Positions 1-7,145 of a stretch of DNA of 9,077 bases are shown one piece after another. The stretch comes from Candidatus Magasanikiibacteriota bacterium (GTDB lineage: Bacteria; Patescibacteriota; Patescibacteriia; Magasanikbacterales; GWA2-37-8): positions 1 to 9,077 of the forward strand of contig CAIOJG010000151.1 in assembly GCA_903858555.1 (NCBI GenBank). Direction: 5' to 3'. The notes beneath the pieces are model-generated. The model was not told where the DNA came from. It ran no database searches and saw only the letters and a list, made by a program, of their open reading frames with translations. Each line of letters starts with the position of its first letter. Position 1 is the stretch's first letter. Made by a program: the position numbers and the translations under genes.

Positions 1-917
1 GCTAAAAATAACCCTGCAAAAAATAAAGTAACGAAATTAAGATAATTTATCTTGGTCGTCAAACTCTTCTTTGGCAAAAAACGATGGATATAAAAATTTA
101 TCAGCGTGACAAATAAATTATACAACGACCAACCCGCACCAAGCGCTATGATTGAAACACCCAAGTGCACAAACAATTCTTGATGATAACGCCAAATAAG
201 AAAAAGACTGGTAAAAATAAAAGCACGGTTCAGCATAGCGCGTATCATGTTTGGATTATTTTTTATCAGTTTCAACGCGTCTTTAAAAACACCGGCTTCA
301 ACTTTTTCAACTTCAAAATATTGTTTTGGTTCAACAAGGTACAAAGAAATTAATAACGCACAAAAAGCCGCGATTGTATCAACTACCAACAATATATGAA
401 ATTGCCACTCAGACAGATCCTTTACCACTAAAGCACCGACTATTGGCGTAATAATTTTAAAAATCTTTTCCGCCGCCGAATACTGTCCCAATCTACGCAA
501 ACTATTACCATGCTCTCCCAATTCGCGACTAGTATCATATACCAAGGCCTCATCGGTACCTGAACAGCAAGCGTATGATAAAGAATAAAAAAATATGCTC
601 AACATAAACATGCCAAATGAATGAGCGTAAATCACTATGATACAACTAATTAAATATAAAAATGAACTCAACACCAAGGTCTTTTTTCTACCCCAAAGAT
701 CCGCTAAATAACTTGATGGCACCTCAGCTAGCAAATTTATTACTGCCCAAAAAATAGATAGGTAAAAAACTTGCGCCAAACTTAAACCACGTGCCAAATA
801 AAAAAGCACTACCACAATATTCAATGTACGTATATTCAAAAAACCTTGAATAAAAAACATCCGGCGAAAATTTCCGGACAATTTTTTCTTTCGCTCTTGA
901 GTAATTTTTGTATTCAT
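1..917 (-). CDS. MFS transporter, C-terminally cut by window edge
   Basis: This is an open frame of 305 codons from ATG at 917 with no stop before the window edge, so the gene is partial. It should be a proton- or gradient-driven inner-membrane transporter; the substrate cannot be told. Hydrophobic segments follow one another throughout. A major-facilitator motif A lies between TM2 and TM3 at about residues 66-80 (EVPSSYLADLWGRKKT), and a CSGTDEALVYDT stretch at 118-129 is typical of drug-efflux-like MFS members. A full member has about 400 residues, so roughly the last quarter is missing. The start is supported by AGAGGT seven bases upstream, a site lying inside the last codons of rodA. The ATG is one base after the rodA stop, so translation is probably coupled and the genes share one transcript. 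The family is confident; the function is open. Confidence 0.85.
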   Translation of the reverse strand, partial: MNTKITQERKKKLSGNFRRMFFIQGFLNIRTLNIVVVLFYLARGLSLAQVFYLSIFWAVINLLAEVPSSYLADLWGRKKTLVLSSFLYLISCIIVIYAHSFGMFMLSIFFYSLSYACCSGTDEALVYDTSRELGEHGNSLRRLGQYSAAEKIFKIITPIVGALVVKDLSEWQFHILLVVDTIAAFCALLISLYLVEPKQYFEVEKVEAGVFKDALKLIKNNPNMIRAMLNRAFIFTSLFLIWRYHQELFVHLGVSIIALGAGWSLYNLFVTLINFYIHRFLPKKSLTTKINYLNFVTLFFAGLFL

Positions 918-918
918 A

Positions 919-2013
919 TCAATACCTCTTCATCACCATACTCTGCGCAATCCCAATCAAAGTCAAATCAATAATAATCGACGAACCACCATAGCTTACA
1001 AACGGCAAGGTCACACCGGTCACCGGCAACAGCCCAAGATTGGCGCTTGAATTTATAAATAATTGAAAAGCCAAAATTACGGCTATCCCCCCCACCGTCA
1101 CCGAAGCAAAATCATCACCGGAATTTTCCATTAAAACAACCAGCCGCCACAACATCACACCAAACAAGATCAGCATTATCAAAATGCCGGCAAAACCCAA
1201 TTCTTCACCAATCACCGAAAACACAAAATCCGTCTGTGCCTCCGGTAAAAAGCGCAACTGACTTTGTGAACCAAAACCCAAACCTTTGCCAAAAAATTTT
1301 CCTGACCCAATCGCAATCATCGCCTGAGTAGTATTATATCCGGAACCAAGCGGATCACGCGCCGGATTGATAAAATTTAAAACGCGATCTTTTTGATAAG
1401 GATGCAATAGAAAAAACCACGCAAAAACAGAAAAAGCTATACCACTAAAAATAAAGGTAAGAATAAAAGAACGTTTAGCGCCAGTCAAAAACATTAATAC
1501 AAACCAAATAGTACCCAACAATAATGAGGAGCCTAAATCCGGTTGCATCATAGTGAGACCAATCATCATCAAAACAAAACAAAGTGTGCCAAAAAAATAC
1601 AACGGCCTTTCAAAACGTCGGCCAAAATTGGAAATAGAATAAGCTAAAATTAAAATTAGAGCAATCTTAGCCAGCTCTACCGGTTGAAAAGAAAAACCAC
1701 CGAGCACAAACCAACCGCGCGTACCACGAATAGTACGACCCAATACCAATACTAACCCCAACATCGATAAAGAAAAAAAATACAAAGGTTTCGCGATGGT
1801 CCGAAAAAAACTTGGTTCCATCAAACTACAAAAAAATAAACTAAACAAACCGATGCCGATAGCAATCAATTGCTTGCGCACATAATCAACTTCCGGACCA
1901 CGCGACAGCTGCACGCTATAGATGGCAGCCAAACCTAAAATACACAAAAGCAGAGCTGAAAAAAACAGCAGCCAATCAAAATTGCGTGTGGAAAATTTAG
2001 AAAAATTCAACAT
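919..2013 (-). CDS. rodA: RodA/FtsW-type SEDS peptidoglycan polymerase
   Basis: This is a polytopic inner-membrane glycosyltransferase that polymerises lipid II into glycan strands, working with a class B penicillin-binding protein (family knowledge). With ATG at 2013 it has 364 residues, the usual length. Visible landmarks are RGWFVLGGFSFQPVELAK (about 99-116), QPDLGSSLLL (about 157-166), FINPARDPLGSGYNTTQA (about 214-231), LPEAQTDFVFSVIGEELGF (about 256-274) and NLGLLPVTGVTLPFVSYGGS near the end. The Asp in QTDF, near residue 262, aligns by motif with the essential SEDS aspartate. RodA rather than FtsW is inferred from overall style and is less certain. A GTG at 2019 would add two residues; neither start has a clear ribosome site. 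It lies 10 bases after the upstream unknown gene and one base before the MFS gene, so an operon is likely. Confidence 0.92.
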   Translation of the reverse strand: MLNFSKFSTRNFDWLLFFSALLLCILGLAAIYSVQLSRGPEVDYVRKQLIAIGIGLFSLFFCSLMEPSFFRTIAKPLYFFSLSMLGLVLVLGRTIRGTRGWFVLGGFSFQPVELAKIALILILAYSISNFGRRFERPLYFFGTLCFVLMMIGLTMMQPDLGSSLLLGTIWFVLMFLTGAKRSFILTFIFSGIAFSVFAWFFLLHPYQKDRVLNFINPARDPLGSGYNTTQAMIAIGSGKFFGKGLGFGSQSQLRFLPEAQTDFVFSVIGEELGFAGILIMLILFGVMLWRLVVLMENSGDDFASVTVGGIAVILAFQLFINSSANLGLLPVTGVTLPFVSYGGSSIIIDLTLIGIAQSMVMKRY

Positions 2014-2023
2014 AACCACTTAA

Positions 2024-2977
2024 CTACTTTTCGGGGGCAAGATACACCGAGCGATCGTAAATGTCAATCAACGGATATATCGACACGTCGTTTGCGACCA
2101 GGCCATTATTGTAATTTCGCAGATCAATATCACGTGTTTCTAAAGACTTAAAATTATCCAGACTTAATGGTATCACGGTTGCCAAACCACCACTTTGCAT
2201 TAACCCAACCACAAAATCGGCATGGGCATAACTATAGGCCGAATTATTTTGCAATTTAAAAGTTAATCGGTTGCCTGAAACATCGGCACCGCTACCAGCC
2301 GAAGAAAACGCAAAATTAGAAACTACAAAATTCAAACGCTCATTCTGCCAATCCAAAGCATTTTTAATGGTATGAGTAGACACTCTTTTCCAAACCACGT
2401 TTTCAAAAACCAAATTGGAACCATTCATTTCCCCCGTATATCCAAAATAAACCAGTGGTTTACTTTCTCCAGCCAATAAAAATCCGTGCATAGATGGAGT
2501 ACTTTCAGTACCCACCACAAAATGATAATCAAAATGAACAATAAAGTTATTGTTTATATTGGAAACTTGTGCGACTAAATTGTAAGCTTTAGAACCATCG
2601 GCAAAATTTTCAACACTTTGCACTTGAATCGGTTGAGCACCATAATGTGCGGCTAACTTGCTATAATCTGGGAAACTCGCCAAATTATACTGCAATAAAG
2701 TATCGGCCCTAAAGCCATTCAAAATATAATCACCGATACCATATAAACTATATGACCAAAAAATAACCGATGCCACCACCATGACAAACACTGCCAAATT
2801 ATATAAACCAACTTTGTGAGCTACAAACCACACACTCCATTTAAACTGAGCACTACTAAAATCGCCGCTGACATCTTGATAGAGTCCGGCATCGGCATGC
2901 TTCTTTTTAGCATTGATAGCTTCAGCCACCACATCACCTTCGTGATTATTATTTTGTTGATTATAAATATTGAGCAT
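2024..2977 (-). CDS. Unknown protein, single-pass membrane anchor with extracytoplasmic domain
   Basis: I do not recognise a named family. The 317-residue product has a charged, Asn/Lys-rich N-terminal cytoplasmic stretch (1-55) and one clear membrane segment at about 57-80 (VFVMVVASVIFWSYSLYG). A roughly 230-residue domain rich in beta-type patterns follows (for example FIVHFDYHFVVG, LTFKLQNNSAYSYAHADFVVG). The topology is likely type II, with the large domain outside. The second half resembles Ig-like sandwich domains in pattern only. The start is ATG at 2977, with AGG about 11 bases upstream and a consensus promoter just beyond. It is first in a likely operon with rodA, so a cell-envelope role is a reasonable guess, not a demonstrated one. 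Reading frame confidence is high; function is unknown. Confidence 0.85.
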   Translation of the reverse strand: MLNIYNQQNNNHEGDVVAEAINAKKKHADAGLYQDVSGDFSSAQFKWSVWFVAHKVGLYNLAVFVMVVASVIFWSYSLYGIGDYILNGFRADTLLQYNLASFPDYSKLAAHYGAQPIQVQSVENFADGSKAYNLVAQVSNINNNFIVHFDYHFVVGTESTPSMHGFLLAGESKPLVYFGYTGEMNGSNLVFENVVWKRVSTHTIKNALDWQNERLNFVVSNFAFSSAGSGADVSGNRLTFKLQNNSAYSYAHADFVVGLMQSGGLATVIPLSLDNFKSLETRDIDLRNYNNGLVANDVSIYPLIDIYDRSVYLAPEK

Positions 2978-2994
2978 AAAAAATACTTACCTAT

Positions 2995-3023
2995 ATTATA
3001 CCCTATTTTTCAGCTTTTTCCAA
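2995..3023 (-). promoter_or_regulatory. Sigma-70-type promoter for the rodA operon
   Basis: On the minus strand there is a -35 TTGGAA (3023-3018, four of six consensus bases), a 17-base spacer and a perfect -10 TATAAT (3000-2995). Transcription should begin near 2988, leaving a leader of only about 11 bases before the ATG at 2977. It is arranged back to back with the gyrB promoter; the two -35 boxes are three bases apart. Confidence 0.75.
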
Positions 3024-3026
3024 ACC

Positions 3027-3055
3027 TTGTCGGCTCCCGCTAGATGTGGTAGAAT
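3027..3055 (+). promoter_or_regulatory. Extended -10 promoter for gyrB
   Basis: There is a -35 TTGTCG (3027-3032), a 17-base spacer and a -10 TAGAAT (3050-3055) preceded by TGG, an extended -10 element. The start is expected near 3062, giving a leader of about 39 bases. The leader before the ATG at 3101 is AT-rich and shows no Shine-Dalgarno sequence. This gyrB promoter is divergent from that of the rodA operon. Confidence 0.7.
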
Positions 3056-3100
3056 ATTTGATAGTTAAATGTCACCTTTTTCTAGTTAATAATATATTTT

Positions 3101-5188
3101 ATGGTCAGAGATCTAAAAAAACAAGCGGAGGACAATAGCGGATATAGCGCTAAAAACATTACCGTCCTTGAAGGCTTAGAAGCGGTCCGTCGTCGCCCTG
3201 GTATGTATATTGGTTCGACTGGTCCCACTGGTTTGCACCATCTCATCTGGGAAGTTGTGGATAATGCCATCGACGAAGCCATGGCTGGTTTTTGTGATGA
3301 AGTCACAATTACACTACTGCCAGACCACAAAGTAGAAGTCCGCGACAATGGTCGTGGTATTCCTGTCGATATTCACCCTACGCAAAAAATTTCCGCGCTT
3401 GAAATCGTCATGACCATTCTGCACGCGGGTGGTAAATTTGGTGACGGTGGTTATAAAATTTCCGGTGGTTTGCATGGTGTGGGTGCGTCCGTAGTGAACG
3501 CCCTATCTACCGATGCAAAAGCCGAAGTACACCGTGAAGGACAAATTTGGGTACAAGAATATAAAATTGGTAAACCACAAGGTAAAGTAAAAGCTATCGG
3601 AAAATGTAAAGACACCGGCACTACTATTACTTTCCGCCCAGATGACAGCATTTTTGAAACTATCGATTTTGAATGGAAAATTATCGTAGACCATTTGCGT
3701 CAGTATGCTTATCTTTCCAAAGGAGTAAAAATTATTTTGAAAGATCGCCGCAGTGCTGAAGAAAAAACTGTCGACGTGACCGCTATCCCATATCCAGATC
3801 CTACTTACCAATTTTTCTTTGAAGGTGGTATCGCCTCTTTTGTTCGCTACTTGAACCAACACAAAGAAATCAAAAATGAAAACATTTTTTACGTCGAAAA
3901 AGAAGCGGAAGATGTAAAAGTAGAATTGGCTTTACAATATAGTGAAGATTATTCTGAATCACTGTTTGCTTTTACCAACAACATTCACAATCCAGACGGT
4001 GGTACTCATGTGCAAGGTTTCCGCACCGCTCTCACTCGTTGTTTAAATACTTACGCCCGCAACAAAAACTTCCTCAAAGAAAAGGATGCGAACTTGACTG
4101 GTGAAGATGTGCGTGAAGGTCTCAACGTCGTGATCTCTATTAAACTTCGTGAACCACAATTTGAAGGTCAGACCAAATCTAAACTTGGCAACACCGAAGC
4201 CAAGACCGCGGTGGAAACTGTAATGAACGAACAGTTCGCAATATTTTTAGAAGAAAATCCAAAAGACGGTGAAAATATTATCAACAAATGTTTACTCGCT
4301 TCTCGCGCTCGTAATGCGGCCAAAATCGCTCGCGACGCCATTTTACGAAAAGGCGCTTTGGAAGGTTTCACCCTCCCAGGTAAACTCGCCGATTGTTCTA
4401 GTCGCGACGCCACAATCTCCGAGTTATATATAGTAGAGGGAGACTCCGCTGGTGGTTCTGCCAAACAAGGCCGCGACCGTGAGTTCCAAGCCATCTTACC
4501 TTTGCGCGGTAAAGTGCTCAATGTCGAGCGCGCCCGCATCGATAAAATTCTCGGCAACAACGAATTGAAATCTTTGATCATCGCCATGGGCACAAATTTT
4601 GGTGAACAATTTGATATCACCAAACTCCGCTATCACCGCATCATCCTCATGACCGATGCCGATGTGGACGGAGCCCATATCCGTACTTTGCTTTTGACTT
4701 TCTTCTACCGCCATTTCCCTCAACTTATCGCTGGCGGACATGTATATATCGCCCAACCACCACTCTTTAGTGTCAAAGTTGGTAAAGATATAAAATATGC
4801 TTTTACCGAAGAAGAACGCGACGTGATCATTTCTGAAATCACCGCTAAAAAAGCAGACAAGGCAGACGCTAAAAAGAAAGCGGAAAAAGTAGAAAAAGTA
4901 GAAACCGAAAATGCTAATGGTGAAGTCGATGAAGCTTCCGAATTAGAAATGCTCGATATCGGCGGCGTCAAAGTAAACGTCCAACGTTACAAAGGTTTGG
5001 GTGAAATGAATCCAGAACAGCTCTGGACCACCACCATGGATCCAAAAAATCGCATTATGAAATTGGTCGCCGTGGAAGATGCCGAAATCGCCAATGAAAC
5101 TTTTGAGATTTTGATGGGTGACGAAGTGGAACCTCGCAAAAAGTTTATTCAGACTCAAGCGAAGAATGTAAAGAACTTGGATATTTAA
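3101..5188 (+). CDS. gyrB: DNA gyrase subunit B
   Basis: This is the ATPase and TOPRIM subunit of gyrase, which with GyrA introduces negative supercoils. It has 695 residues. The GHKL ATPase domain shows Glu51 and Asn55 (EVVDNAIDEA), Asp82 in RDNGRGIP, and the glycine-rich lid HAGGKFGDGGYKISGGLHG (108-126). The transducer has QTKSKLGN (357-364) with the ATP-contacting lysine. The TOPRIM domain has EGDSAGGSAKQGRDR (447-461; metal Glu447) and DADVDG (519-524). The tail has RYKGLGEMNPEQLW (629-642) and ends KNVKNLDI. A Lys/Ala/Glu-rich stretch at about 580-617 looks like a low-complexity insertion. The motifs suit GyrB better than ParE. The ATG lacks a Shine-Dalgarno site; no nearer in-frame start fits the family. 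It stands alone, from its own promoter to its own terminator. Confidence 0.97.
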   Translation: MVRDLKKQAEDNSGYSAKNITVLEGLEAVRRRPGMYIGSTGPTGLHHLIWEVVDNAIDEAMAGFCDEVTITLLPDHKVEVRDNGRGIPVDIHPTQKISALEIVMTILHAGGKFGDGGYKISGGLHGVGASVVNALSTDAKAEVHREGQIWVQEYKIGKPQGKVKAIGKCKDTGTTITFRPDDSIFETIDFEWKIIVDHLRQYAYLSKGVKIILKDRRSAEEKTVDVTAIPYPDPTYQFFFEGGIASFVRYLNQHKEIKNENIFYVEKEAEDVKVELALQYSEDYSESLFAFTNNIHNPDGGTHVQGFRTALTRCLNTYARNKNFLKEKDANLTGEDVREGLNVVISIKLREPQFEGQTKSKLGNTEAKTAVETVMNEQFAIFLEENPKDGENIINKCLLASRARNAAKIARDAILRKGALEGFTLPGKLADCSSRDATISELYIVEGDSAGGSAKQGRDREFQAILPLRGKVLNVERARIDKILGNNELKSLIIAMGTNFGEQFDITKLRYHRIILMTDADVDGAHIRTLLLTFFYRHFPQLIAGGHVYIAQPPLFSVKVGKDIKYAFTEEERDVIISEITAKKADKADAKKKAEKVEKVETENANGEVDEASELEMLDIGGVKVNVQRYKGLGEMNPEQLWTTTMDPKNRIMKLVAVEDAEIANETFEILMGDEVEPRKKFIQTQAKNVKNLDI

Positions 5189-5192
5189 AAAC

Positions 5193-5225
5193 AAAAAAAA
5201 CCACCAATTCAATGGTGGTTTTTTT
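5193..5225. terminator. Bidirectional intrinsic terminator between gyrB and the ribozyme operon
   Basis: A CCACCA stem (5201-5206) pairs with TGGTGG (5213-5218) around a six-base loop. Seven T follow on the plus strand (5219-5225) and eight A precede (5193-5200). Read from either side it is a G+C stem plus U tract, so it can end both gyrB (5 bases after its stop) and the leftward accessory operon, whose last ribozyme ends 17 bases away. Confidence 0.9.
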
Positions 5226-5241
5226 GTAGATATTTTTTATT

Positions 5242-5301
5242 GAGTTTCGTCCTTCAAAAAAATTCATCGGACTCATCAGTGTCGGCAAAACCGACAGACT
5301 C
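5242..5301 (-). ncRNA. Hammerhead ribozyme 1 (type III), distal end of the operon
   Basis: Read on the minus strand, the order is: stem III 5' arm GAGUC (5301-5297); stem I UGUCGG/CCGACA with loop UUUUG; core CUGAUGA (5279-5273); stem II closed by GUCC/GGAC; core GAAA (5248-5245); stem III 3' arm closing GAGU with ACUC. All invariant hammerhead bases are present, including the GUC cleavage triplet. Cleavage is predicted between 5297 and 5296. Stem III is the open stem, hence type III topology, and it is short (four pairs), so activity may be weaker than in the other two copies. It lies between the lipoprotein gene and the terminator, so cutting would remove the terminator hairpin from the mRNA. 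Confidence 0.92.
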
Positions 5302-5304
5302 TTC

Positions 5305-5330
5305 GGGGACGGCACTTGCGCGCCGTCCCC
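5305..5330 (-). other. Stable hairpin just upstream of ribozyme 1
   Basis: GGGGACGGC (minus 5330-5322) pairs perfectly with GCCGTCCCC (5313-5305) around an eight-base loop. After cleavage the lipoprotein mRNA would end in this hairpin plus eight bases. The same placement, with unrelated stem sequence, is seen before ribozymes 2 and 3. Between here and the lipoprotein stop (5331-5375) smaller pairings are possible (GATGAC with GTCATC enclosing GCGAA/TTCGC). The large module found before the other two ribozymes is not recognisable. Confidence 0.75.
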
Positions 5331-5375
5331 ATCGATGTTATGGTCGGATGACCGCAGCGAACTTCGCCACTGTCA

Positions 5376-6458
5376 TCACTTCAAATCGATACTCATGCCC
5401 TTCGCGACGCCGCGGAGGACTTTCTGCAACTTGGCCACGGCGCTATTGCCGTTGCCTTTTCCCTGCGCCTCCTTGTAGCGCCAGTACCGGAGCACAAGAC
5501 CCTGATAGTAAGCGTCCTCGCGAGTAGCCCCCACGCCAAAACTGTAATCCACCGGCAACGCCAACGCAAGTTCGTAGCTGTCAGCTTTCGGATGATCCGC
5601 GAGCACTTTTGCTTCCGCGGCAAGGACGGCTTTGTCCAGCTTGGCGAAGTCGTGCTTGGTGGCGGCAAAGAGCCGACTGACCTGCTTCCCACTGAACGCG
5701 AGGTCTTGCGGTTGGAGCCGCATGACGACACCAACCACCCACTGCATCGCTGAACCACCCTCAGCCAAAACCGAAATGATGCGGTCAGCGTCGCTACGCC
5801 GCTCCTCCGAATTGCCCCCGGCAAGAACTTCGCCTCGTTCCACAAAGAAAAAGGCGGCGACCATGTCGGTACGAAACTCGTCCGAACTATTCCGCAGATC
5901 GCCATATTGGTTGTGAATTTGATTCTCCCACGCGGCCAAACTCCGCACCGCGACATAACGCCAGTCGAGGTGAGTGATCGGGTCTTGTGAGACATTCTTG
6001 TGATCAACTTGGCACTGCTTCAGGCGCTTGTCGAAGTACGGCACCAACACCAACAGCGAATCCAAATAGTCGGACACGGTGGGTGGGGTGCCAAGGGTCG
6101 CCGGCGGTTCCGACAACTTCTTCGCTTCTTCTTCAGTCTTGGAAACCTCGGCCTTGACCGCCGCGATCTTCTTATCGTGCTCCGCCTTGAACTGGTTGTA
6201 CCGCTCGAGACCGGCCTTGTCCTTGGCTTGCGCGAATTCTGCCGTGCAGTTGCGCTCGTCCTCCTCCGAAGCAACCGCGGCGGACGCGACCTGGGCCTTG
6301 AGGACGCTGATTTCAGCCTTGGCAGACTTGAGTTCCGCACCGAGCCGCGGACAGTCGCAATCCGACACCGCGGACGGTTGATTGTCGTCCGGATTGCAGC
6401 CAACCAAGGCCACGACGAGGACGAACAGGTTGATGAGAAACGCACGAGACGTAAACAT
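5376..6458 (-). CDS. Predicted lipoprotein with coiled coil, unknown function
   Basis: No family is recognised. The 360-residue product starts at ATG 6458, chosen because GGAGAAGG lies just upstream and because this start gives a clean lipoprotein signal: MFTSRAFLINLFVLVVALVGC with lipobox LVGC, lipidated Cys21. An upstream in-frame extension of 33 residues exists but lacks a ribosome site and would bury the signal. Residues about 35-125 are rich in Lys, Glu and Ala with heptad character (a coiled coil), and there are further cysteines (DCDC, RNC). A mixed helical domain with many Trp and Tyr follows to the end. It is the last gene of the leftward operon, 220 bases after the 54-aa gene and followed by ribozyme 1. 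Its G+C is clearly above that of gyrB. It is likely a surface-anchored protein; its role is unknown. Confidence 0.8.
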   Translation of the reverse strand: MFTSRAFLINLFVLVVALVGCNPDDNQPSAVSDCDCPRLGAELKSAKAEISVLKAQVASAAVASEEDERNCTAEFAQAKDKAGLERYNQFKAEHDKKIAAVKAEVSKTEEEAKKLSEPPATLGTPPTVSDYLDSLLVLVPYFDKRLKQCQVDHKNVSQDPITHLDWRYVAVRSLAAWENQIHNQYGDLRNSSDEFRTDMVAAFFFVERGEVLAGGNSEERRSDADRIISVLAEGGSAMQWVVGVVMRLQPQDLAFSGKQVSRLFAATKHDFAKLDKAVLAAEAKVLADHPKADSYELALALPVDYSFGVGATREDAYYQGLVLRYWRYKEAQGKGNGNSAVAKLQKVLRGVAKGMSIDLK

Positions 6459-6519
6459 AGTTATCCTTCTCCAGAAGTTGCTTGTAATCCCACAAACTAG
6501 GGTGTCGCGTCTTCGAGTC

Positions 6520-6572
6520 AATCTCGCACGCTTTTTAAGTACAAAAAAAATACTCACAAAGCGTACGAGATT
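6520..6572. repeat. Long inverted repeat upstream of the lipoprotein gene
   Basis: Arms 6520-6534 and 6558-6572 are 15 bases each and complementary except for one position that becomes a G-U pair in the minus-strand RNA. The 23-base loop can add a small AGTA/TACT helix around a U tract. No T run follows the stem on the minus strand, so it is not a standard terminator. It sits 62 bases before the lipoprotein start and could be a processing or stability hairpin that separates the 54-aa gene from the lipoprotein gene. Confidence 0.7.
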
Positions 6573-6625
6573 TAGATATCAATTTTTACCATAACCTAAA
6601 TTGTAAAGAACTTTTATAAACTTAA

Positions 6626-6885
6626 TTAAAATTTATAATTGTGGGGGTGTTCAACTTGCCTCCTCCCCCACGTTGAAGTCAAAAGCGCACTCGCCAACCG
6701 TTGTTGGACAAGTGATTCCATGCGGCCAAGACAGCCAATGCCAGGGTGATACCACCCATGATCAGAGAATGCCACCGGACCGAATCGGTGTGCGCCACAT
6801 AGCCAGTGGCCGACACACCCAACAAAATGAAAATCGTTTTCATAAAAATGGAACCTCCGTTGAACACCACAATTATAAATTTTAA
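6626..6885. repeat. 27-base inverted repeat flanking the 54-aa gene
   Basis: The arms are 6626-6655 and 6859-6885. The outer 18 bases (starting TTAAAATTTATAATT) and inner nine (GTGTTCAAC) match perfectly as inverted copies. The left arm carries three extra G, which would bulge. In the minus-strand RNA the stem encloses the whole 54-aa gene. Its inner end directly abuts the GGAGG ribosome site, which stays in the loop. It could act as a long-range mRNA clamp or RNase III substrate, or be a remnant of a small mobile unit; no target duplication was seen. Confidence 0.75.
6679..6843 (-). CDS. 54-aa hydrophobic small protein, unknown
   Basis: This is a short frame starting at ATG 6843, preceded by a good GGAGG site (6858-6854) ten bases upstream; that site is the main reason for calling the gene and choosing this start. 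The product begins MKTIFILLGVSATGYVAHT, a possible signal or first membrane segment. A second hydrophobic segment (LIMGGITLALAVLAAW, about 28-43) and a basic end GWRVRF follow. It belongs to no family I recognise. It lies immediately downstream of ribozyme 2, so after cleavage its mRNA would begin with a 5' hydroxyl and the ribozyme core. The gene is enclosed by the 27-base inverted repeat. Its small size leaves some doubt that it is coding. Confidence 0.62.
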   Translation of the reverse strand: MKTIFILLGVSATGYVAHTDSVRWHSLIMGGITLALAVLAAWNHLSNNGWRVRF

Positions 6886-6895
6886 AATTGCTTTT

Positions 6896-6945
6896 CCTGT
6901 TTCGTCCTAACAGACTCATCAGTGCGAACACAATTCGCAGACAGG
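6896..6945 (-). ncRNA. Hammerhead ribozyme 2 (type III)
   Basis: Minus strand: stem III CCUGU (6945-6941) pairs with ACAGG (6900-6896); GUC lies at the cleavage site; stem I is UGCGAA/UUCGCA with loop UUGUG; core CUGAUGA (6922-6916); a minimal stem II GUC/GAC; core GAAA (6903-6900, last A pairing in stem III). Cleavage is predicted between 6940 and 6939. Stem I and stem III are nearly identical to ribozyme 3, but stem II is much shorter, consistent with a conserved catalytic unit under structural rather than sequence constraint. It lies between the 96-aa gene's 3' structured module and the 54-aa gene. Confidence 0.95.
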
Positions 6946-6948
6946 GTA

Positions 6949-7145
6949 CCCAAGCGTGACAGCGCTTGGGATTTTTTTCCCTCGTGTTGTTAATATTCAC
7001 TATGACTGTCATCATAATGTCGGGCGACTTTCGCCCTAAAAACACTTTGGGATAGACTTTTTCAGGAGCCAGCAGGAGATCAAAATCATCTCGACTGCTT
7101 TAGCATCCTGTTCCCGATTAATCCGGGGTGGGCTTGTCCGAGCCC
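6949..7145 (-). ncRNA. Structured RNA module, copy B (3' end of the 96-aa gene)
   Basis: In minus-strand order: hairpin GGGCU/AGCCC (7145-7130); hairpin CCCGG/UCGGG with loop AUUAA (7127-7113); helix CAGGA/UCCUG (7110-7106 with 7067-7063) enclosing UGCUAA and helix AGCAG/CUGCU topped by GAGAU/AUCUC with loop GAUUUUG (7099-7071). Then comes a junction closed by UCCC/GGGA and GUGUU/AACAC (7052-7041 with 6988-6978), holding hairpins GGGCGA/UCGCCC (7036-7022) and CAUUAUGA/UCAUAGUG (7019-6998). Last is a terminal hairpin CCCAAGCG/CGCUUGGG (6970-6949). Loop UGACAG (7011-7006) is the exact complement of terminal loop CUGUCA (6962-6957). The same architecture recurs before ribozyme 3. No known RNA class is recognised. 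Confidence 0.8.

Noticed and set aside
3451..5212. Several leftward open frames inside gyrB
   Set aside because: They are antisense shadows of a strongly recognised gyrB with no starts or family motifs of their own.
5240..5527. Rightward open frame of about 95 codons after gyrB
   Set aside because: It overlaps the minus-strand ribozyme and lipoprotein gene, has no ribosome site, and its composition is the antisense shadow of a G+C-rich gene.
6000..6500. Long rightward and out-of-frame leftward open frames across the lipoprotein gene
   Set aside because: They are Arg/Ser-rich shadows caused by high G+C. Only the frame with a lipobox signal and ribosome site is credible.
6949..6978. Rightward intrinsic terminator (eight-pair stem followed by seven T on the plus strand)
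   Set aside because: There is no rightward gene upstream of it. The hairpin is explained as the terminal hairpin of module B on the minus strand, whose equivalent in module C has no T run.
7056..7066. Programmed frameshift slippery sequence at the shared GAAAAAG of the modules
   Set aside because: Only five A are present, the site lies after the stop codons of both genes, and no frame continues through it.
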